Made by a program: the position numbers and the translations under genes
Part shown: positions 6,045-6,801 of the stretch, in pieces
Position numbering within the stretch: position 1 is the stretch's first letter
Layout of the letters: each line of letters begins with the position of its first letter
Notes under the pieces: generated by a model
Database searches by the model: none
Seen by the model: the letters and a program-made list of their open reading frames with translations, nothing else
Told to the model about the DNA's origin: nothing
From: Rhizobiaceae bacterium
GTDB taxonomy: Bacteria > Pseudomonadota > Alphaproteobacteria > Rhizobiales > Rhizobiaceae
Reading direction: 5' to 3'
Assembly: GCA_913776675.1 (NCBI GenBank)
Contig: CAJYRE010000041.1
Coordinates: forward strand, 1 to 6,801
Length of the DNA: 6,801 nt

Positions 6045-6649
6045 TGACAACGCTCTCGACCCATCCCGACCCCTCACAGGCAAAGGGCCGCATGATTGTT
6101 GTTGTCGGCCCCAGCGGGGCTGGCAAGGACAGTTTGATTGCCTATGCCAAGCAGCATTTTGCGGACAACAGCAAGGTGCATTTTGCCCAGCGCATCATCA
6201 CCCGCCCGGCCAATGCGGGTGGGGAGGATCACCTTGCTGCAACGCCCTCCGAATTTGATGATCTGAAGGCCGAAGGCCGCTTTGCCGTGGATTGGGAAGC
6301 GCATGGCCTGAGCTATGGCATCCCGCATGAGGTCTGCGGCTGGATGGCTGAGGGCGGGGTGGTGATTGCCAATGGCTCACGCTCGGTTTTGCCGTGTTTT
6401 CAGCGGGTTTTCGCCAATCTGGTGGTTGTCAACATCACCGCCCGGCCAGAGGTTCTGGCCGATCGGCTGGAGGCGCGGGGCCGCGAAAACCGCGAGGAAA
6501 TCCTGCGCCGCCTAGAGCGCAGTTCACTGGAAATTATCGGCGATTACCATGTGATCACCATCGACAATTCCGGGGCGCTGGCAGAGGCGGGCAATCACTT
6601 CATTGGCGCAATAGAGCAGTGTTTGGCAGCGGGCATTACTGGCTTGTGA
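6044..6649 (+). CDS. phnN: Ribose 1,5-bisphosphate phosphokinase PhnN
   Basis: PhnN is a cytoplasmic kinase (EC 2.7.4.23) that makes PRPP from ribose 1,5-bisphosphate and ATP, returning the sugar of the C-P lyase pathway to nucleotide synthesis. The 201 residues show a P-loop GPSGAGKDS (22-30) and the guanylate-kinase-like fold region. Features usual for PhnN are RIITRPANAGGEDH (50-63), WEAHGLSYGIP (84-94), ANGSRSVLP (109-117) and ITARPEVLADRLEARGRE (131-148). The phnM stop and this ATG overlap as TGATG, a sign of translational coupling; AGGG (6033-6036) serves as ribosome site. The GTG one codon earlier (6041) is possible. So is an internal ATG (6092) just before IVVVGPSG, which would remove 16 poorly conserved-looking residues and has AAGGG upstream (6083-6087). 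It is the last gene of the run; no intrinsic terminator is evident after it. Confidence 0.94.
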   Translation: MTTLSTHPDPSQAKGRMIVVVGPSGAGKDSLIAYAKQHFADNSKVHFAQRIITRPANAGGEDHLAATPSEFDDLKAEGRFAVDWEAHGLSYGIPHEVCGWMAEGGVVIANGSRSVLPCFQRVFANLVVVNITARPEVLADRLEARGRENREEILRRLERSSLEIIGDYHVITIDNSGALAEAGNHFIGAIEQCLAAGITGL

Positions 6650-6800
6650 GTTTTGTCACGCCGCTATCCTTGGCAGCCAGTTGTTTCCAGGAATTCTGTT
6701 GGCTCAGCATGGTGCGCAAGTAAGCAACATTGGCCTGCGCCTGTTCCGGCGAGAGTTCCTGCCGGGCACTTTGATCGGCTTCAGCAAAGCGGCCTTGCAA
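6636..6800 (-). CDS. C-terminal end of an unrecognised convergent gene
   Basis: On the minus strand an open frame enters from the right edge and ends at TAA (6636-6638), giving the last 54 residues of a protein whose start lies outside the window. The segment is hydrophilic, Gln/Ala-rich and probably helical (it includes LSPEQAQANVAYLRTMLSQQNSWKQL, read in two parts: LSPEQAQANVAYLRT then MLSQQNSWKQL). It has no cysteine or obvious motif. I do not recognise the family. Reasons to think it real: protein-like composition, no better gene on the plus strand after phnN, and a natural convergent layout. It overlaps the phnN 3' end by 14 bp (6636-6649). The short length visible limits confidence. Confidence 0.5.
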   Translation of the reverse strand: MQGRFAEADQSARQELSPEQAQANVAYLRTMLSQQNSWKQLAAKDSGVTKLTSQ

Positions 6801-6801
6801 G

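Noticed and set aside
5406..6083. Minus-strand open frame (225 codons) opposite phnM
   Set aside because: It is an antisense shadow of the strongly conserved PhnM coding sequence, without recognisable domain or ribosome binding site.
6641..6662. Possible bidirectional terminator at the phnN end
   Set aside because: GGC-TT-GTGA pairs with TCAC-GCC only with a two-base bulge, and no T tract follows on either strand; too weak to call.

Overview
The window is a run of phosphonate (phn) genes from a Gram-negative alphaproteobacterium, most likely of the family Rhizobiaceae (Rhizobium/Agrobacterium/Allorhizobium-like). Three things point there: the gene set and order (phnC-phnD-phnE1-phnE2, a DUF1045 gene, phnM, phnN); the moderately high GC codon use; and an intergenic double-palindrome element of about 107 bp resembling the RIME-type repeats of rhizobial genomes. 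The family assignment is inference; no species is claimed.

Layout. Positions 1-408 hold the C-terminal half of the ABC transporter ATPase PhnC. Then come the periplasmic binding protein PhnD (508-1416) and two permeases, PhnE1 (1497-2459) and an unusually long PhnE2 (2471-3970). A 231-bp gap follows (3971-4201). It carries a good PhoB-box candidate at 3983-4000 and the RIME-like repeat at 4051-4157. A second, tightly coupled unit comes next: a DUF1045/2H-phosphoesterase gene (4202-4891), phnM (4902-6044) and phnN (6044-6649). At the right edge the C-terminal end of an unrecognised gene runs convergently on the minus strand (6636-6800) and overlaps the end of phnN by 14 bp.

How the genes fit together. 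PhnCDE1E2 should import phosphonates (and possibly phosphate or phosphite). The C-P lyase core genes phnGHIJKL are not in the window and are presumably elsewhere. PhnM removes diphosphate from the ribosyl-phosphonate triphosphate intermediate. After C-P bond cleavage gives a cyclic ribose phosphate, a cyclic phosphodiesterase is needed (PhnP in E. coli); no phnP is visible here, and the 2H phosphoesterase is a candidate for that step. PhnN phosphorylates ribose 1,5-bisphosphate to PRPP.

Regulatory structure stands out. phnD is bracketed by an RNA hairpin just before its ribosome binding site and by a perfect 10-bp stem with a T6 tract just after its stop codon. This layout could give far more binding protein than permease. 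The downstream catabolic unit appears to have its own phosphate-starvation promoter, so import and breakdown may be separate transcripts of one regulon. I see no phage, IS, CRISPR, rRNA or tRNA, and nothing that needs a wholly new system. The noteworthy points are the regulatory layout, the repeat inside the gap, the PhnE2 insertion and the 2H enzyme.
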